DNA of 64,000 nt from an uncultured Eubacteriales bacterium (GCA_934447715.1 CAKSER010000006.1:1-64000), one strand, 5' to 3'. Positions 53,014 to 61,516 are shown, counted from the first letter of the stretch. Numbers and translations: made by a program. The notes: generated by a model from the letters alone, not told the origin.

Positions 53014-53056
53014 CAAAAAAAGATCCGGCACAAACCGATATCAGCCTGCGCCGGGT
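53014..53056 (-). terminator. Terminator after the TPM-domain gene
   Basis: Minus strand CCGGCGCA and TGTGCCGG pair (one G-U), followed by ATCTTTTTTTG. Confidence 0.8.
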
Positions 53057-53095
53057 CTGCATTTTTTAAACACTTTTATATATCAGAAAAGTCTT

Positions 53096-53926
53096 TCAGA
53101 ACTTTCCTCCGCCGCCTCCGTGGCTTGTTCCGGACGAGGACGTATGGGATGACGAGCCTCCTCCGCTCGAGCTGCTTTCTGTCGGTCTTGCGGTACGGCT
53201 GACCGTTCTGTAAAGGAAGAGATCGCGGCTTTCGGTCACGTTCATGCTTCCTTTTCTTATGTAGCTGTTTGCAGCCGCCTGAGATCTGACCGATTTGAGC
53301 TTGCCCTTCATAACTCCGGTAGCAATCAGCGCGACGACAAGACCGATGACAAGCGAAATTACAAGGCTGCCGAATACGCCAAACGGTTCTTTTGGCATAT
53401 TGTCGCCGTCATATGGATTCCCGGTTTTTGCCTGCGTAAGAAACTCGTCGCACAGATCGGCAAAGGTCATAAATGCATCCGAGTAGTCACCGTCGCTCAG
53501 CGACGACAGAAATTTTTCGGAAATATAATCTATGCCGTCGTCTGTCAGAGCGGTTTTGCCGAAGCCGGTTGTGCTTATCCACCAGTCCCTGTCCTCCATG
53601 CTGACAAGCAGCAGAATTCCGTCGCGGTTGCTTGTAAAGCCGTAGCCGTTATAATCGTAAAAATCGTCGGCATAGTCCCTGGGGCTCTTTCCTTCAAGAG
53701 TGTTTGTCGTTACTACAACGACATCCGCCTGCTGCCTTTCGCTTATTTCATCAAGCTTTTCAAGCAGCTCATTTCGCTCGCTGTCGCTTAAAAGCCCTGC
53801 ATAATCCTCAACTCTTGAAAGGTCGCTCTTTGCAGCAACAGAAAAAGCAGCAAGTGCAAATATAAAGGAGATCAGCACCGAAGCGGCGCTCTTAATTATG
53901 CTTTTTGTTGTTTTCTTTGTCTTCAC
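53096..53926 (-). CDS. TPM-domain (YgcG-type) membrane-anchored protein
   Basis: 276 residues from a GTG at 53926 with GGAGG 8 nt upstream, inside the end of the previous gene. A signal peptide (about 8-30) is followed by the TPM domain (about 34-165: VEDYAGLLSDSERNELLEKL, VVVVTTNTLEG, DRDWWISTTGFG), one membrane helix (about 185-205), a basic segment and a Ser/Gly/His-rich end (HTSSSGTSHGGGGGKF). This is the YgcG layout; some TPM domains are phosphatases acting near membrane complexes. It follows a zinc-ribbon gene that usually travels with it. Confidence 0.92.
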   Translation of the reverse strand: MKTKKTTKSIIKSAASVLISFIFALAAFSVAAKSDLSRVEDYAGLLSDSERNELLEKLDEISERQQADVVVVTTNTLEGKSPRDYADDFYDYNGYGFTSNRDGILLLVSMEDRDWWISTTGFGKTALTDDGIDYISEKFLSSLSDGDYSDAFMTFADLCDEFLTQAKTGNPYDGDNMPKEPFGVFGSLVISLVIGLVVALIATGVMKGKLKSVRSQAAANSYIRKGSMNVTESRDLFLYRTVSRTARPTESSSSGGGSSSHTSSSGTSHGGGGGKF

Positions 53927-53939
53927 CGTCTTAACCTCC

Positions 53940-55025
53940 TCAAATCAGCCATAAAAGATAGGACAGTAAGAACACTCCTGCGCCTACCGCTGCGGTTAAG
54001 CCGAACAGCCATTTTCTGAATGCCGATTTATCGACAGGCAGGTCGCCTACCAGCTTTCCGGTCTGACCGTTCATCGCAAAGGTGTATTTGTTGCCCTCCC
54101 ATGTCGTGTTGAGCAGCCATACCGGATAAAGTGCATATTTTACCCGTCCGTTGTGCAGGCGCACGCCGGAAGATTCCGGGACAACCGTTGCATAGCCCGA
54201 AACTGTTGCGGCAAAGGCATCCTCGGTGCTTTTTTTGATTCTCTCGTTTGCACGGTCAATGCTGTGCTCGGTATCAATATCGTACTTGTCGGCAAAATAT
54301 CCGGCAAGATATGCGGTTTTAAAGTCGACCGCGTCCGAAAAATCGTACGGCTCGATCGATTCCATAAGATCGTCCGCCATTTTAGATGATCCGTCAACCG
54401 GAACGCAGTCAAAGCCGATGCTTCCTCCCCTTACAACAGAGAAAAAGCTCGTCTCGGTATAGTTATATCTGCTGTCGCTCCAGGAGCGGACACGGGTTGC
54501 TCTGTAGCGGATGTTCGCATCCGCATCGGCGTCGAAAAGCCAGAACGGGACATATACGCCCTTGATCTCGTCGATGTGGTTCTGATCCTTGAACACCTTC
54601 GGAAGCAGCCTTTTTCCGCTGTAGTGCTTTAAAAGCGCCGCCTTTGCCGCATTTTTGTCAAGCTTGAACGGGATGACATAATCCGGCTTGAGCGCACCGG
54701 AAAGCTGCCCTGTCATTACAACCGGATTTCCGCAGAACGGACAGGTGGTCGCGGCTGTGTTTTCGTCTCCGATAATTTCGCCTCCGCAGGATTTGCAGAT
54801 ATACGATCTGAGCCCGTCGGTCTCTCCGTCCTGCCAGCTTGTTTCTGTTTCGCTTTCCCATTTCATGTCGTCGCCGCGCTCGCCCTTGAGCTCTTCATCA
54901 TAGCCCTTTAGCGTGTCCACGTCAAATTCCGTGTCGCAATACGGGCACTTCATTTTCTGCAAGCCGCTGTCAAAGGTTATCGCTCCTCCGCAGCACGGGC
55001 ATTTATACTCCTGAAGCTCTGCCAT
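53940..55025 (-). CDS. Zinc-ribbon membrane protein (TFIIB-type), partner of the TPM protein
   Basis: I chose the ATG at 55025 because GGGAG is 8 nt upstream; an ATG at 55040 has none. About 361 residues. There are two zinc ribbons at the N-terminus (CPCCGG...CPYC, then CKSCGG...CPFC), a large central domain (YVIPFKLDKNAAKAALLKHY, GVYVPFWLFDADADANIRYRA in order) and one C-terminal membrane helix (about 335-358). Proteins of this layout are common beside TPM-domain or LemA genes in Firmicutes; their role is unknown. It is first in a two-gene operon. Confidence 0.9.
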   Translation of the reverse strand: MAELQEYKCPCCGGAITFDSGLQKMKCPYCDTEFDVDTLKGYDEELKGERGDDMKWESETETSWQDGETDGLRSYICKSCGGEIIGDENTAATTCPFCGNPVVMTGQLSGALKPDYVIPFKLDKNAAKAALLKHYSGKRLLPKVFKDQNHIDEIKGVYVPFWLFDADADANIRYRATRVRSWSDSRYNYTETSFFSVVRGGSIGFDCVPVDGSSKMADDLMESIEPYDFSDAVDFKTAYLAGYFADKYDIDTEHSIDRANERIKKSTEDAFAATVSGYATVVPESSGVRLHNGRVKYALYPVWLLNTTWEGNKYTFAMNGQTGKLVGDLPVDKSAFRKWLFGLTAAVGAGVFLLSYLLWLI

Positions 55026-55049
55026 TCTGTTATCTCCCATTTATTTTAT

Positions 55050-55069
55050 ATATTAAAAATTTTTAATAT
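55050..55069. promoter_or_regulatory. 20-bp perfect A/T palindrome upstream of the zinc-ribbon gene
   Basis: ATATTAAAAA followed directly by its complement TTTTTAATAT. It lies 25 bp before the coding start and could be an operator or a simple A/T-rich hairpin. Confidence 0.45.
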
Positions 55070-55152
55070 TCGTTCGTTTTATTTATATTTATGCCTCTGA
55101 CAGCGGCATAATACAAAGCACAAGTCTTTTAATCTGGGCCGAGCCTAAGCCC

Positions 55153-55422
55153 TCACGGCTTTCTGCCTGCCGAATACGGATTTTTGTTTTCCTTTGGCGG
55201 ATCCTTTATATTGCTGCATTTCCCTGCCCATCTCAAAAAGAGCATCCAAAAAAGGATTCCCAAAATCCAAAGTGCAAGAGCCGCAGCCGACCACCAGACC
55301 GATAAGCCGAGACACCTATGCAAGACATATAAAATCACAGCCGGAATGATCCCCTCGAAATTCAGCAAAAGGTTGATAAGCAGGCTGACAAAAAAGCCGG
55401 CATTGCGTCGTGTCCTGCGCAT
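55153..55422 (-). CDS. Small conserved membrane protein of unknown function
   Basis: 89 residues preceded by GGAGGTGAG. A basic start (RRTRRNAG) and two hydrophobic segments (about 10-35 and 40-65) suggest a membrane hairpin, and the tail reads DPPKENKNPYS. I recall similar uncharacterised proteins in Clostridia but no function. The TPM operon lies downstream on the same strand, and a structured repeat sits just upstream. Confidence 0.72.
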   Translation of the reverse strand: MRRTRRNAGFFVSLLINLLLNFEGIIPAVILYVLHRCLGLSVWWSAAALALWILGILFWMLFLRWAGKCSNIKDPPKENKNPYSAGRKP

Positions 55423-55467
55423 TTTCTCACCTCCGCTTATCTCGTTTCATATTGCCACCGCATTTAG

Positions 55468-55600
55468 TATACCATGAAGCAAAAATGCTTGCTTGCAAGG
55501 GTATTTTTGCGAAGCCGTCAATGTCCGCAGCCGCGCGAAGTACGGAAAGACAACAGCCGTGAAAGTTTGCTTTGCAAACTTTTCTGCGGACATTATACCA
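55468..55600. repeat. Single dispersed copy of the structured repeat found after ftsZ
   Basis: A 7-bp direct repeat TATACCA flanks the unit (55468-55474 and 55594-55600). Inside are GCAAAAAT/ATTTTTGC (55479-55510) and the module closed by AATGTCCGCAG/CTGCGGACATT (55520-55530 with 55584-55594, perfect 11 bp). That module holds AAAGTTTGC/GCAAACTTT (55562-55582) and a weaker CCG..CGG hairpin. It shares CCGCAG, TTGC/GCAA and ATTATA(C)CACA with the array at 40954-41356. Confidence 0.75.
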
Positions 55601-55652
55601 CACCAATTCGGTGTTTTTCAACATTTTTTGCCCGGTAAATACAGCAAAATGC

Positions 55653-55693
55653 AAAAAAGCTCCGAAGAGAATTGCTCTCTTCAAAGCCTTTTT
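55653..55693 (-). terminator. Terminator of the ECF sigma operon
   Basis: On the minus strand, AAAAAGGCTTTGAAGAGA pairs with TCTCTTCGGAGCTTTTTT with small internal mismatches, and the stem runs into the T-tract. Confidence 0.8.
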
Positions 55694-55708
55694 AGTAAAC
55701 TGCATCCT

Positions 55709-56875
55709 TTATCGGCTGCCCGAAATCTCAAATGGCTCAAATTGTCCGGAATCGGGGTTTTTAACCGCTCCGTCGCTGTTTATCATTCTTAATCCGTAGC
55801 CGTCGCAGGCGACAAAGAGGTCTCCTGTGCCGTCCTTCAGCAGGAATATCAGATATCTGCTTCCATCAGACGGAGCAGCGGAGCGCTCGGTTACGGGATC
55901 ACCGATATATCTTGTATCTGCTTGGTATTTTGTCAGCCTGTCAAAGCCGTATTTTGCCGAGACCGACGAATCGGCATATTTCATGAAATCGGATACCGGC
56001 AGCGCTCCGCCGTAATAGCCGATCTCAAGCTCTTCATTTAATAATCTATCCGATATTTTATCCGGATCTCCCTTAAGCACCCTGACATCGCCGAAGCTTC
56101 CTATCGAAATAATCCGCCCGTCAGCTGTCGCATATGTTGACAGTTTTTTTCTGTATACTCCCTCGACAACAAGATCAACAGAGTCAAGCATCGACAGAAG
56201 GTCGGTCGGGATTGCATAATCAAAGGAATGCTGAACAGTATACGAAATATCCGGATCCTTAACCGGCTTGATCTCGGTATAATATACAATGCCGAAGTCG
56301 TCAAGGTCGCTTATCCTTGCCCTTCCTGTCTTTAAAGCCTCCTTTATCGTCTCCTTTTTGCCGTCGGAATACTCAACTATCGTATAGCTGCTCTGAGGTG
56401 TCGGAAAGCTGTAAAAATATATGCTGTCCTCATAAAATCTCTCCTCAACCTGATCAACCGAGATCTCTTGCGCGATTATATCGACAATTTTCGGTTCCTT
56501 ATGGTACCTGACGCAGGGGAACGCGTCGAGGTCGGAGGGGGTGACGATTCCTTCTTTTATCGCGTCCTTAAGCTCCTGCTCGCTTCCGTCTGTATATACC
56601 GCAGTCATGAAGCTGCTGTTTATGCCTTCGAATACATACCAATATTCTTCATCCTCGTAAAATCTCTCGTCCTTATAGTCGATTGCAGGGTAAAAATCAT
56701 GTACTATAATATCCGACAGCTTCTTTTCTGAGCTTTCTGTTTCGCTGTCGGTTTTGCTGTCGGTTTTGCCGTCGCCGCCGCTGCTGTCCGGATTTTTTAT
56801 ACCGCAGGCGCAAAGCAAAAGCATGCATATCATACTCATCGCAAAAAGCACTATCGCGTTTTTTGGTTTCTTCAT
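55709..56875 (-). CDS. Lipoprotein with two internal repeats, third gene of the ECF sigma operon
   Basis: 388 residues. The signal ends LLCAC (Cys25), followed by an Asp/Ser/Thr/Lys-rich spacer. Two similar segments follow: about 67-135 (ERFYEDEEYWYVF, SSFMTAVYTDGSEQELKDAI, PSDLDAF) and about 145-208 (ERFYEDSIYFYSF, SSYTIVEYSDGKKETIKEAL, ISDLDDF). They mark an internal duplication of a roughly 70-residue domain. The C-terminal domain (VDLVVEGVYRKKL, YLIFLLKDGTGDLFVA) is unrelated. I do not recognise the family. It likely sits on the outer membrane face as output or sensor of the sigma system. Confidence 0.8.
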   Translation of the reverse strand: MKKPKNAIVLFAMSMICMLLLCACGIKNPDSSGGDGKTDSKTDSETESSEKKLSDIIVHDFYPAIDYKDERFYEDEEYWYVFEGINSSFMTAVYTDGSEQELKDAIKEGIVTPSDLDAFPCVRYHKEPKIVDIIAQEISVDQVEERFYEDSIYFYSFPTPQSSYTIVEYSDGKKETIKEALKTGRARISDLDDFGIVYYTEIKPVKDPDISYTVQHSFDYAIPTDLLSMLDSVDLVVEGVYRKKLSTYATADGRIISIGSFGDVRVLKGDPDKISDRLLNEELEIGYYGGALPVSDFMKYADSSVSAKYGFDRLTKYQADTRYIGDPVTERSAAPSDGSRYLIFLLKDGTGDLFVACDGYGLRMINSDGAVKNPDSGQFEPFEISGSR

Positions 56876-56949
56876 TTTGCCGCTTTTTCCCTCCCTATTT
56901 AAATGGTATAAATCATAATCATTAAAGCCAGCCTCCGCAAATCAGGCGG

Positions 56950-57951
56950 TCATTCCGGCAGAATCGGCATAAGACTGCTGTTTACATAGACGGTGTCCTC
57001 TCCCGAATCCAGCCACTCAGGTACAAGAAAGAAATCGATCCCAACATCTGCCGGGGCCTTAAACGCCCTTAACCGATCCTTTGTCATGTAAACAAGAAGT
57101 ATGGTTTCGGTCCGGTCTGTCGGCGTTTTTCCGTCTGTAAAGACCACCTTTACCTCTTTGTATTCTGTTTTACATTCGTCAAGATATTCCCTTGCGCGTT
57201 CCTTCATTTTTTCTTCATGCGCAAGTCTGTCGGATTCCGAAATTCGGTTGGCTTCTGCCCACAGCCTGTTTACTTCCTGCTTATCAGCCTCATCAAGATC
57301 ATACAGCCTTATGCATTCATCGCAGCTTCGGTCCATTGACTTTTTTGGATGCGTTTTTACATGCACCGAAAATTCGTTTTCGTACCGCCAAAGCCTTGCT
57401 TCCTCCAGGCTTTTTGCCTTTTCGGCAATTTTTGTATACTCCTCGGACTGTTCAAATTCAGCTCTGCAGGTCATGCCGAGGGCAAGCAGGCAGTTTTCGT
57501 ATGAATCGCCGCTTTCAATAATCTCGCGAAGCCCTCCGTACGAAGCAAATCTCACCTGACCCGGTTTCGGCGGCTGCTTTTCATACTCTGTCAGATCGCA
57601 TTTTGGCAGATCGCTGTCCGACATCCCGGATGCATAGATAATATCAAAGGTCCTGTCGCCGTCGGGCTTTTCTGTCTTACTTGCATCAGAGCTTTCGGAT
57701 ATATTATTATCCGGAACATCCGGCAACCGGGTTTTTGAAAAGGACATCATAACCGCTGCCGCAAGTACGGCAGTGAGCACCGCAGACGCCGCCATACTTC
57801 CGTATTTTATTATGCCCTTTCTCCTTCTTTTACGGCTTTCGCGTCTTTTTATACATTCATCTATATACCCTTCGTCGATTTTCCCGAGCCCGTCCGATAG
57901 TATGTATCTATTGTTTCTATCGTTTTTATCATTTATATCGTTTTTGCTCAT
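56950..57951 (-). CDS. Putative membrane anti-sigma factor
   Basis: 333 residues. A charged cytoplasmic N-terminus (about 1-45, with DEGYIDECIKRRESRKRRRK) is followed by one membrane helix (about 47-69) and a large extracellular domain rich in Glu/Lys (about 90-333). The ATG overlaps the sigma gene by 4 nt (ATGA), the usual arrangement for an ECF sigma and its inhibitor. It lacks the HxxxCxxC zinc motif of common anti-sigmas, so the assignment rests on topology and operon position. Cys pair CDEC and several helices in the outer domain may sense the signal. Confidence 0.75.
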   Translation of the reverse strand: MSKNDINDKNDRNNRYILSDGLGKIDEGYIDECIKRRESRKRRRKGIIKYGSMAASAVLTAVLAAAVMMSFSKTRLPDVPDNNISESSDASKTEKPDGDRTFDIIYASGMSDSDLPKCDLTEYEKQPPKPGQVRFASYGGLREIIESGDSYENCLLALGMTCRAEFEQSEEYTKIAEKAKSLEEARLWRYENEFSVHVKTHPKKSMDRSCDECIRLYDLDEADKQEVNRLWAEANRISESDRLAHEEKMKERAREYLDECKTEYKEVKVVFTDGKTPTDRTETILLVYMTKDRLRAFKAPADVGIDFFLVPEWLDSGEDTVYVNSSLMPILPE

Positions 57952-58511
57952 CGGTCATACCCCCATTCTGCAAGAATCCTTTTGAGCTTTTGTCTCATTC
58001 TTGAAAGCCTTTTTTCAAGAGTGCTGACACTCATAAGCAGATCGCGCGCAATATCTGCCGTGTCCTCAAACTCAAAGTAACGCCTGATGAAGATTTCCCT
58101 GTTCTCGCCCGAAAGTGTCCCTAAAAAGCTGTTTAATATCTGTTGCATGCAGATTTCATCGATTACCGTTTTTTCAACATCAATACAGGCTTCAAGCTCA
58201 TCTGCAATTTCGAAATAAGCCGATCCGGCTCTCTTTTTTGCACTGTTATACCTGATTTTGTCGACAGAAATTCTTCTCATGATCATACATGCATACGATA
58301 AAATACTTTTCGGCTTTGCAGGCGGAACCGTGTTCCACACCTCGAGAAATGTATCGTTTAGGCATTCCTCCGCGTCGCTTTGGCTCAGTCCGAGATTCCC
58401 TGCAATTTTCAAAAGCAGCGCCCTGCAGCTTTTTTCGATGTCTGTAAGCGCTGTGAAATCGCGATTTTCAAGCGCTTTTACAATCTCATCGGTTGAATGC
58501 AACATCTTCAT
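57948..58511 (-). CDS. ECF-type RNA polymerase sigma factor
   Basis: 187 residues with a region 2 (AEECLNDTFLEVWNTVPPAK, then ILSYACMIMRRISVDKIRY) and a region 4 helix-turn-helix (ENREIFIRRYFEFEDTADIARDL, LMSVSTLEKRLSRMRQKLKR). The ATG at 58511 has AAGGAG 9 nt upstream. It should direct transcription of a stress or surface regulon, probably including its own operon, and is held in check by the overlapping downstream gene. The 143-nt upstream region is A/T-rich; I could not define an ECF promoter with confidence. Confidence 0.9.
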   Translation of the reverse strand: MKMLHSTDEIVKALENRDFTALTDIEKSCRALLLKIAGNLGLSQSDAEECLNDTFLEVWNTVPPAKPKSILSYACMIMRRISVDKIRYNSAKKRAGSAYFEIADELEACIDVEKTVIDEICMQQILNSFLGTLSGENREIFIRRYFEFEDTADIARDLLMSVSTLEKRLSRMRQKLKRILAEWGYDR

Positions 58512-58654
58512 TTGCCACTGCTCCTTCTGCGGTCTGCTTTCATATATATAATCGAAAAAAATTCCTTATCCTGACAGCTTTAAAATCTTTTTTTCAATTT
58601 TTCCGGCACTTACACTGCATGTTCCGGCTCTATATACCGACCGGTATCGCTTCT

Positions 58655-59098
58655 TCAGTACAGATTTTTAAACATTTCTCCGTCTATGAGCAATATGCTT
58701 TCGATCGGGATTTCGGATTTGTCGGAAAGCACAAGCCTGCGCCTGTATTCGTCAATCCGCAAGACCCTTCCGGTAATAGCCACATATCTGCCTCCTGCTT
58801 TTCTTTCGTCCGGCTTGAAATAGGTAACCGAGATTTCCGGCTTGCTGTCTGTTTCTGAAATCACCGATGCAATATAGCTAAGTTTGCTATTAAGCTCGCC
58901 TGCTGCGTCATCATCGAGCACCGTCTGCTCGTCGGTCAGCCGCCCTGCCTCCTTTACCTGATCGTCATATCCGACAAGCGCCGCAAACGGGGCAAAGGAT
59001 GCCGCGCGGTTTGTTTTCGGCATCCGTCTTTTCGTTATCAGCTCGTGATGCGGAAGATTTATAATATCTGCATACAGCTCCTCTGCTTTTTCGTTCAC
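58655..59098 (-). CDS. YolD-like protein, partner of the Y-family polymerase
   Basis: 147 residues from a GTG at 59098 overlapping the umuC-like stop by 4 nt. The motif RRMPKTNRAASFAPFAALVG, followed by AGRLTDEQTVLDDD, is the YolD-like signature. YolD-type proteins are often encoded beside UmuC-type polymerases in Firmicutes and are thought to take the place of UmuD. The C-terminal half (VAITGRVLRIDEYRRRLVLS) resembles a small beta-barrel. Here it lies after, not before, the polymerase gene. Confidence 0.85.
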   Translation of the reverse strand: MNEKAEELYADIINLPHHELITKRRMPKTNRAASFAPFAALVGYDDQVKEAGRLTDEQTVLDDDAAGELNSKLSYIASVISETDSKPEISVTYFKPDERKAGGRYVAITGRVLRIDEYRRRLVLSDKSEIPIESILLIDGEMFKNLY

Positions 59099-60597
59099 GC
59101 CCTGTGGCCTCCTACCTGTCCGTTTCTCTCTCTTGCCGTCGCGCCCTCTATAAAATTCATTCCCTTAAGGATCGCGTTCTTGCCGTATCGCTTTTTGATT
59201 CTGATAATCGCTTCCTGTATCTGCCTTTCGTTTTCGAGAGCCTTTTTTTCATCCTGCGCCCGTTTTTCACTTTTTACCGGATCGTCAAAGAAGGAAAGCT
59301 GCTCGGCTGCTATGCTCTCTGCTTCGATATCGCCTTCCTTTGCAAGCCTGCAGGCAGCCACCGTGATACGGCGCACAAGCAGATTTTTGTTTATAATCCG
59401 ATCAAACAGCTCTAGTGTGGCATCGGTAATGATTTTTGAGGAGGAGGTTTTCCTTTTCAGATTTACCGTGCCGTGTGCATGCCTTGGAATTTTTCTGCCG
59501 TACCGATCGACCGTCACCTCTCCGTGATATCCTGCGCGGATTTTAGGATTTGTCAGGTTTTCTATATCATATCCGACATCGAGCACGATCTGATCGGTCA
59601 CAAGCCCCTTATCCACAAGGTCAAGCACATGCTGATCAATCATTTCTCTTATAATCAGCCTTGTTTTTTCGTAATCGTACGGGCATTTAAGCACCTGCCC
59701 GACGCTCAGGCTGCTCGAGGACGGTTTATACGCCTTTATATCTGCAATCGTGGTCGGATCCCAGCCCCATGCACGGTCGATAAGCAGCTCCGCATTGACG
59801 CCGAAAAGGCGGAACAGCTTCGCCTCGTCATAGTGCGAGCATCTTGCAACATCTCCCATGGTGTACATATAGTTTGCCTCGAGCTTTTTTGCAATTCCGC
59901 TTCCGAGCATCCAGAAATCGGTCAGCGGACGGTGCGTCCAGAGCTGACTGCGGTAGCTCATCTCGTCAAGCTCTGCAATCCTGACGCCGTTTTTATCTGC
60001 CGGCAGCTTCTTTGCGGTAATATCCATTGCGATCTTTGCAAGATACATATTTGTGCCGATGCCTGCCGTCGCGGTTATTCCGGTGCTCTTAAAAACATCC
60101 ATTATCATCATCTGTGCGATCTCTCTTGCACTTTTTTTATAGGTCGGAAGATAATGCGTAAGATCGATGAACACCTCATCTATCGAATACACATGGATAT
60201 CCTCCGGGGCTGTATATTTAAGGTAGATATTATAAATTTTCGTACTGTATTCCATATAGTACGACATTCTCGGAGGGGCTTTGATATAACCGAGCGCAAG
60301 AGATGGATTTTTCGAAAGCTCGACCGAATTATACGACTCGGATTCAAGTCTTCTGTTAGGCGCTTTGTATCTGCGTTGCCGGTTGATCTCGTCAACCCTT
60401 GAAATGACCTCAAAAAGCCTTGCCCTGCCGGAAATTCCGTACGCCTTAAGCGGAGGTGTGACCGCAAGGCAGATCGTTTTCTCTGTTCTGTTAACATCCG
60501 CAACCACAAGATTTGTTGTCAGCGGATCGAACCCCCGTGTAACACATTCAACCGAGGCATAAAAGCTCTTCAGGTCGATGCACAGATATGTATTCAC
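59095..60597 (-). CDS. Y-family DNA polymerase, UmuC/ImpB type
   Basis: 500 residues. Catalytic carboxylates are visible in CIDLKSFYASVEC (motif I) and HVYSIDEVFIDLT (motif III). Next comes TAGIGTNMYLAKIAMDI (thumb helix-hairpin-helix region) and the little-finger domain with SLSVGQVLKCPYDY. It performs error-prone translesion synthesis. A charged C-terminal tail (ESIAAEQLSFFDD) holds a beta-clamp-binding-like QLSFF. It is in an operon with lexA (67-nt gap upstream) and the YolD-like gene, so it should be damage-inducible. Confidence 0.94.
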   Translation of the reverse strand: MNTYLCIDLKSFYASVECVTRGFDPLTTNLVVADVNRTEKTICLAVTPPLKAYGISGRARLFEVISRVDEINRQRRYKAPNRRLESESYNSVELSKNPSLALGYIKAPPRMSYYMEYSTKIYNIYLKYTAPEDIHVYSIDEVFIDLTHYLPTYKKSAREIAQMMIMDVFKSTGITATAGIGTNMYLAKIAMDITAKKLPADKNGVRIAELDEMSYRSQLWTHRPLTDFWMLGSGIAKKLEANYMYTMGDVARCSHYDEAKLFRLFGVNAELLIDRAWGWDPTTIADIKAYKPSSSSLSVGQVLKCPYDYEKTRLIIREMIDQHVLDLVDKGLVTDQIVLDVGYDIENLTNPKIRAGYHGEVTVDRYGRKIPRHAHGTVNLKRKTSSSKIITDATLELFDRIINKNLLVRRITVAACRLAKEGDIEAESIAAEQLSFFDDPVKSEKRAQDEKKALENERQIQEAIIRIKKRYGKNAILKGMNFIEGATARERNGQVGGHRA

Positions 60598-60664
60598 TTT
60601 TATACCCCCGTCTTCTTTTCGCTTTTATCGTCTTTACGGCATCCGCAGCATCATGCCTTACAGC

Positions 60665-61273
60665 TTAAAGCCCCTTTATAACATTCTGTGCGACCCCCTG
60701 AATCTGCAGGTCGTGCACCTCAATATCCTTATATCCCTTTTCTCTGTTTGCGGAGCGGAGAATTGCGCAGTTCTTTTTCTTATCGAAATAGAAATATTTC
60801 AGATTGCTGAGTCCCTCAAAGAGCGCCACGACAATATCTCCTTCGTTTGCGCTCGACTGCCTGCGTACAACAATCCAGTCGCCGTCGTCAATACCGGCAT
60901 CCACCATCGAGTCGCCGTTTGCTCTAAGCAAAAAAAGCTCTCCGCTGCCGAAAACCGTTTTAGGCAGCCTTACATATTCAAGCACTCGCTCCTCTTCCGG
61001 TATACCGACTCCGCAGGATACCGAACAGTCAAGAATAACCGCACAGCTTCCGGCATCGTTATACTTACGCGTCACCTCGGTTCTGATTTCCGAGCCGTCA
61101 TACTCGATCATATTTTGCTTTGCCATATCAAGGAGGTATCTGTATACCGTCGCTCTTGTGACGCCGACAGCACCGGCAATTTCGGATGTCGACGGCGATT
61201 TTTGATATTCGAGATAATATTCCTCTGCAAATTTCTTTATTTCATTCATAAGAGCGGTATTTTTAGAACGCAT
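60665..61273 (-). CDS. lexA: LexA-type SOS repressor
   Basis: I set the start at the ATG at 61273 (GAGG 9 nt upstream), giving 202 residues, the usual LexA length; the frame runs to a TTG at 61342 inside the operator region. The winged helix spans about 1-65 (SPSTSEIAGAVGVTRATVYRYL is the recognition part, in order, residues 26-47). The self-cleavage site is Cys87-Gly88 (SCGVG). Catalytic Ser122 (GDSM) and Lys159 (SNLKYF) keep the same mutual spacing as E. coli Ser119 and Lys156. The operon with a UmuC-type polymerase supports an SOS role; a second, global lexA elsewhere is possible. Confidence 0.88.
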   Translation of the reverse strand: MRSKNTALMNEIKKFAEEYYLEYQKSPSTSEIAGAVGVTRATVYRYLLDMAKQNMIEYDGSEIRTEVTRKYNDAGSCAVILDCSVSCGVGIPEEERVLEYVRLPKTVFGSGELFLLRANGDSMVDAGIDDGDWIVVRRQSSANEGDIVVALFEGLSNLKYFYFDKKKNCAILRSANREKGYKDIEVHDLQIQGVAQNVIKGL

Positions 61274-61329
61274 TTCCTTATCCCTCTGTTCTTCTCTCTT
61301 TATTTCCTGTTTCTGTTTGTTTTCTGATT

Positions 61330-61356
61330 CTATCCGATACAATCCGTATACGATAG
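61330..61356. promoter_or_regulatory. Candidate LexA operator
   Basis: CTATCCGATAC (61330-61340) and GTATACGATAG (61346-61356) are inverted arms matching at 9 of 11 positions around AATCC. It covers the expected transcription start of lexA, so binding would autorepress. It does not resemble the B. subtilis GAAC-type SOS box. Confidence 0.6.
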
Positions 61357-61360
61357 GATT

Positions 61361-61389
61361 ATTATATCAGATCTCTTCATAAAATGCAA
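61361..61389 (-). promoter_or_regulatory. Promoter of the lexA-umuC-yolD operon
   Basis: Minus strand TTGCAT (61384-61389), 17 bp, TATAAT (61361-61366). Confidence 0.75.
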
Positions 61390-61516
61390 CAGAGAATTTT
61401 TGGCATACGACAGCTTTTTAAAAGCAGAAAACTCGGATAGTCTCAGTTAAAAAATGAACAATCATTTACATGTAAAAAGTCAACAAAAACAAATTAAAGA
61501 AAATAACAAAAATGGG

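Noticed and set aside
59473..60402. 309-codon open frame antisense to the Y-family polymerase
   Set aside because: Shadow frame; no start signal and no family resemblance.
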